Part shown: positions 61,118 through 64,000 of the stretch, one piece after another
How the letters are laid out: each line of letters begins with the position of its first letter
How positions within the stretch are numbered: position 1 is the stretch's first letter
Source of the DNA: Bacillota bacterium
GTDB lineage: Bacteria; Bacillota; UBA4882; UBA8346
Direction: 5' to 3'
DNA: 64,000 bases
NCBI GenBank assembly: GCA_023410535.1
Contig: JAEYPR010000010.1
Location: 1 to 64,000 of the forward strand
Made by a program: the position numbers and the translations under genes
The notes under the pieces: model-generated
The model's input: the letters and a program-made list of their open reading frames with translations, nothing else
What the model was told of the DNA's origin: nothing
Databases searched by the model: none

Positions 61118-61567
61118 TTAGGATAGCTCCTTCACGTTTTTAACTAAATCGACCAACTTCCAATAACTTTGACGAATTCCCCAAGCTACGATTAATCTTC
61201 CCGGAAATACCCAATGTAATTCTCGCGACATAAAACCGCCAATCCGGGTGATTGTGTTAATGGTTGTCAGTGAATCAATAAATCGCCATTCTTTCACATT
61301 GACGCGTTCTTTTAAGGTAAAGTAGATTGTTTGTAAACCTAACAAGCGGTTTTTACCCAGGCCGATGATGTAGATCTCGTTACCGCTAGTATCAGTCCCC
61401 ATCAATAACGGGATCCCATGTTCGGATGTTTCTGCTTTGTCAAATTCGGGTAACTCTAAAAGTTCTTTCAGCGTTGGAAGGCGGTCTAAAGGCAAGCGAT
61501 TTAAGTGCAAATAAGCGGAAACTACCGAAGAATGAGCTCGACCAAAACAGAAATAAAACAATTTCAT
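61118..61567 (-). CDS. DUF3189 family protein, paralogue 2
   Basis: A 149-residue DUF3189 protein: KLFYFCFGRAHSSVVSAYLH at the N terminus, a middle GNEIYIIGLGKNRLLGLQ, and RFIDSLTTINTITRIGGFMS near the end. About 35 percent similar by eye to the upstream gene product. The Cys-Gly and His near the N terminus are conserved between both. Function unknown; in other Clostridia this family sits beside sporulation genes. The ATG overlaps the upstream stop (ATGA). Confidence 0.85.
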   Translation of the reverse strand: MKLFYFCFGRAHSSVVSAYLHLNRLPLDRLPTLKELLELPEFDKAETSEHGIPLLMGTDTSGNEIYIIGLGKNRLLGLQTIYFTLKERVNVKEWRFIDSLTTINTITRIGGFMSRELHWVFPGRLIVAWGIRQSYWKLVDLVKNVKELS

Positions 61568-62034
61568 CCCAATCGTTCTCTTTCTAAAACCTGCCATGTC
61601 TTTCGAACAATTTTTACTAAAGCGGGATATGACAGAATCGTTCCAAAAGTCACTAACGGTCTGCCAACACCGACCCATCCCATTGCTCTGGAAGAGAACC
61701 CCCCGGTTACCATAAACGGATTTAATAGTTGGACACAACTGACAAAAAGGTAATCCTCCGGATTTTCGCCTCCTAGTCTCAAGAATTCTTTAATGACCTT
61801 GATGACAAAATCCGGAGAATTTCTTCTTCCTAAGATATAGACTTCATTTCCGAACCGGTCTTGCCCAACTTTGGTAAGATTGCCATGCAAGATGCAGGTA
61901 GCACTATCAAAATACGGAATCTGCTTAAACTCTTTAAACGTCGGAATCCGGTCTTGGGGTAATAGTTCCAAATGAATAGCAGCCGCGGTAGGTGATGCAT
62001 GAGCTCCCCCAAAACAATGGTAAACTACTTTCAA
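61564..62034 (-). CDS. DUF3189 family protein, paralogue 1
   Basis: A 156-residue DUF3189 protein: KVVYHCFGGAHASPTAAAIH, GNEVYILGRRNSPDFVIKVI, and FVSCVQLLNPFMVTGGFSSR. It pairs with the next gene as a tandem duplicate. Its ATG overlaps the spoIIP stop (ATGA). Function unknown; co-expression with spoIIP implies a sporulation-linked role. Confidence 0.87.
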   Translation of the reverse strand: MKVVYHCFGGAHASPTAAAIHLELLPQDRIPTFKEFKQIPYFDSATCILHGNLTKVGQDRFGNEVYILGRRNSPDFVIKVIKEFLRLGGENPEDYLFVSCVQLLNPFMVTGGFSSRAMGWVGVGRPLVTFGTILSYPALVKIVRKTWQVLERERLG

Positions 62035-63140
62035 GGTTTATCCCTATGACGATGTTTTTCACTGGGATCCTCTTCTTCATTTTTCACATCCTCACCGACC
62101 GCTCCAGTAAACTCCTTACCGATATCTTTTAATCCCCTGCGGTTTAATAAAAGAAATAGACCGATTGCACCTAACACAGCCGCGATTATCCAAAAAGAGG
62201 ATCGCAAGCCGCCACGGTTGATATTTCCCGCTCCGGCGCTTCCATATAAAACATCTTTTGCCGCAGCCGCAAAAAGAACTGCGCCACGTTCCGCAGCGCT
62301 CTTACTATTGGTGTGCGACCCAATCTCCAGCAACATAGCCCGGGGTGCTAAATCTTGGTTGTATTTCCCTTTGCCATAGAAGATTCCTTTGATTAATCCC
62401 GGCGCTTTTTTATCAACCGAAGCCTTGATCTGTTTCGCAAAATCGTTACTAACATTAAAACTTGGGTTTTGACGTCCTACTACCAATTGAATTTTGGTAG
62501 CATTTTCATTTCTAATCTGCGCGGCATATTCTTGCCGTGGAACCGCATCACGGTGAACATCCAGTAATACCGTGGGACGTTCTTTTAAGAGTTGTGCCGC
62601 TGTGCGTCTGGAACGATCATAGGCTAATGCATCATGCGGATCATGAGGAACTTTGGAATGAACTACGGGTACCCCTTCGTTTTCAAAGGCTTTTGTTAAG
62701 CTATCTCCAATTTGAAAAATTCCACCATTGCCTTTTTTACTCGAGACTCCATCCCCTTGAACATACGATTCATCGGAGTGAGTATGATAAATGGCAATCG
62801 GGCCACGTTGTTTTACCTCTGTTTTGAAAAATTCTCCCTGAAATAAAGCGGTCAAAAAGGCTCTCACGTTACTCCAAGCGCTGACTTTTAAAGCATCATT
62901 TTTTACCAGTTTAACTCTGGCAATCGTTCCACTAATTTTGGTGACTCGGTATAATTGGTTTGAACTGTTAATATATTCGTCCCCTGTTGATACCTGCAAT
63001 GCGGTTCGGGCAATGATCCTGTTGTTTGAATCTTTTAAAGTGAAATATTTGCCATTCAGTTCATTTTCAGCATGAACTAGCGTCGCAGTGCAAAATATCA
63101 AACAGCTAAGAAAAGCAATAGATTTTAAAAACCGACTCAC
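62031..63140 (-). CDS. spoIIP: Stage II sporulation protein P
   Basis: A 369-residue SpoIIP, a peptidoglycan amidase/endopeptidase that with SpoIID digests septal peptidoglycan during engulfment. The SpoIIP core has AIYHTHSDESYVQGDG (His, Glu of the metal site), VLLDVHRDAVPRQEY and AMLLEIGSHTNSKSAAERG. An N-terminal signal peptide (about 1-24) is followed by an SH3-like part; a second membrane helix lies near the C terminus (SFWIIAAVLGAIGLFLLL, about 325-343) with a charged tail. The start is GTG overlapping the DUF1614 stop. Confidence 0.92.
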   Translation of the reverse strand: MSRFLKSIAFLSCLIFCTATLVHAENELNGKYFTLKDSNNRIIARTALQVSTGDEYINSSNQLYRVTKISGTIARVKLVKNDALKVSAWSNVRAFLTALFQGEFFKTEVKQRGPIAIYHTHSDESYVQGDGVSSKKGNGGIFQIGDSLTKAFENEGVPVVHSKVPHDPHDALAYDRSRRTAAQLLKERPTVLLDVHRDAVPRQEYAAQIRNENATKIQLVVGRQNPSFNVSNDFAKQIKASVDKKAPGLIKGIFYGKGKYNQDLAPRAMLLEIGSHTNSKSAAERGAVLFAAAAKDVLYGSAGAGNINRGGLRSSFWIIAAVLGAIGLFLLLNRRGLKDIGKEFTGAVGEDVKNEEEDPSEKHRHRDKP

Positions 63141-63826
63141 TTTTCTTCCTCCTTTGCCGGATCCTCTACTCCCGCCGGATGGTCTAGCGCTTGTTGTAGT
63201 TCCGCAGGGCGGTCGCGATGCGCTGGACCTCCTTGAAGAGCCTCTCTGCTTTCTCCAATAATTTCAGCTAATAAAACTGCCAAAATACCGGCTACGATAA
63301 TTGTATCAAATATTCCTGCCCCTCCGATTCGTACCGGTGCCGGCAGATTATTGCCGACGACCTCGAAAATTCGGACAATATCCATTGCCAGTAGTCCCAA
63401 AGTGGCAATAATAAAAGCCAATCGTCGTGAACGTCCAATGACATAGGCAACGACTCCGGAGATAATTGCCCATAGATATTGAGGTTCAATAAATCCGCTA
63501 CTGGTGTCAAAACGATAAAGTTTACTGACACCGTATAATATTGCTACGTTTACAGCGATCCCAATGAGCGAATGGATCCATTCTTTTCCTGAACCGGCTT
63601 TTGTCAAAACATAGATTGCCAAACCTAATGGGATGATTGCTCCTCCTACATTTAAACTGATTTGCGGATCTTTCCATATCGGGATATCGATGAAACTTCC
63701 TACGATAATCGCGCCAATAAAAAGCAATCCGCCACGATCGCTTAAGTATAAACGATCTAAAACCCGGTGCGCCATTCCCATAAAAATAAGAATGCTGACG
63801 ACAACAAGCAGTATAATCCCTGTCAT
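63137..63826 (-). CDS. DUF1614 family membrane protein
   Basis: A 229-residue membrane protein with seven or eight helices. The N-terminal MGMAHRVLDRLYLSDRGGL, then LFIGAIIVGSFIDIPIWKD, and LNVGGAIIPLGLAIYVLT are typical of DUF1614. The last 40 residues are charged (HRDRPAELQQALDHPAG). Function unknown. It is the first gene of the spoIIP operon, with GGGAGG 8 bases before the ATG, and overlaps spoIIP by 4 bases. Confidence 0.88.
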   Translation of the reverse strand: MTGIILLVVVSILIFMGMAHRVLDRLYLSDRGGLLFIGAIIVGSFIDIPIWKDPQISLNVGGAIIPLGLAIYVLTKAGSGKEWIHSLIGIAVNVAILYGVSKLYRFDTSSGFIEPQYLWAIISGVVAYVIGRSRRLAFIIATLGLLAMDIVRIFEVVGNNLPAPVRIGGAGIFDTIIVAGILAVLLAEIIGESREALQGGPAHRDRPAELQQALDHPAGVEDPAKEEEK

Positions 63827-63936
63827 CTCTGCTACCTCCCTTTAACCAATAGATTCTCCCCACATCCTATGCTTATTCCCCGTTTTATAAGGAATTAAAG
63901 TATCGAAATGCCAATTGAACCCAAAAACTAGCAAAC

Positions 63937-63989
63937 AAAAGAGCTGCCGCAAGATGAACTTGTTCGTTCATTTTGTGGCAGCTCTTTTT
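63937..63989. terminator. Strong hairpin terminator at window end
   Basis: AAAAGAGCTGCCGCAAGATG (AAC) pairs with (GTT) CATTTTGTGGCAGCTCTTTTT around a 6-base loop. T runs on both strands' exits. It lies upstream of DUF1614 and probably ends a gene to the right of the window. Its core resembles the hairpin at 272-313. Confidence 0.8.
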
Positions 63990-64000
63990 AATACCAAGGG

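Overview
The window looks like a chromosome segment of an anaerobic, endospore-forming Bacillota (Firmicutes) bacterium. Evidence for that assignment: the Firmicute-type order ylxM-ffh-rpsP-khpA-rimM-trmD-rplS-lepB, hisS-aspS followed by a 6S RNA, several sporulation or germination genes (spoIIP, a spoVAEA homologue, a SleB-like cortex hydrolase), frequent TTG/GTG starts behind strong GGAGG sites, and many hairpin-plus-U terminators. Two secreted proteins (8265-9302 and 14617-15126) look like outer-membrane beta-barrels and end in Phe. A SurA/PrsA-like chaperone and a sigma/anti-sigma/RseB-like cassette are also present. Together these suggest a diderm (two-membrane) Firmicute, perhaps of the Hydrogenispora/Limnochordia type; that placement is inference. 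Fermentative metabolism is suggested by L-lactate dehydrogenase, Fe-alcohol dehydrogenase, GTP-PEPCK, B12-dependent ribonucleotide reductase and oxygen-independent HemZ. 

Layout: 1-657 no gene, two hairpins. 658-5952: YcaQ-like protein, SleB-like hydrolase, a 2-hydroxyacid dehydrogenase, a preQ1-riboswitch-controlled yhhQ-queF pair, DegV. 6196-9696: envelope genes (PKD-repeat protein, PorV-like barrel) and a DUF1540 protein. 9879-14369: translation/secretion operon with a near-consensus promoter, divergent from a small barrel gene. 15123-22584: GGDEF protein, murT-gatD, sigma/anti-sigma/RseB-like cassette, four-LysM protein. 22777-28204: small unknown proteins, Fe-ADH, GH1 beta-glucosidase, a structured intergenic region with a 21-bp tandem array, TolB-like propeller. 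28299-36842: 5-formyl-THF cyclo-ligase, 6S RNA, aspS, hisS, foldase, hemZ, MBL hydrolase, DUF2007. 36855-45649: ldh, nrdJ, SPOR protein, GNAT, large purL. 45815-50928: LysR, a second 21-bp array, exported cyclophilin, a divergent FtsZ/tubulin-like GTPase, pckG. 51166-57463: flavodoxin, LOG protein, glutaredoxin plus FTR-rubredoxin pair, DMT transporter, GH4 glycosidase divergent from AraC, mug. 57466-60456: three-gene activase/HgdB-like operon. 60547-63826: sporulation operon DUF1614-spoIIP-DUF3189-DUF3189-spoVAEA. 

How the genes fit together: yhhQ-queF is a salvage route (import of a queuosine precursor, then reduction to preQ1) with product feedback through the riboswitch. murT-gatD amidates lipid II. 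The sigma cassette could sense envelope stress, which would fit the barrels and the foldase. The redox pair at 52451-53243 could pass ferredoxin electrons to disulfides. The best candidates for something undescribed are the FtsZ-like GTPase, the two 21-bp heptad-like arrays, the structured region at 26628-26830 and the activase/HgdB-like trio. No insertion sequence, CRISPR array, rRNA or tRNA was recognised.
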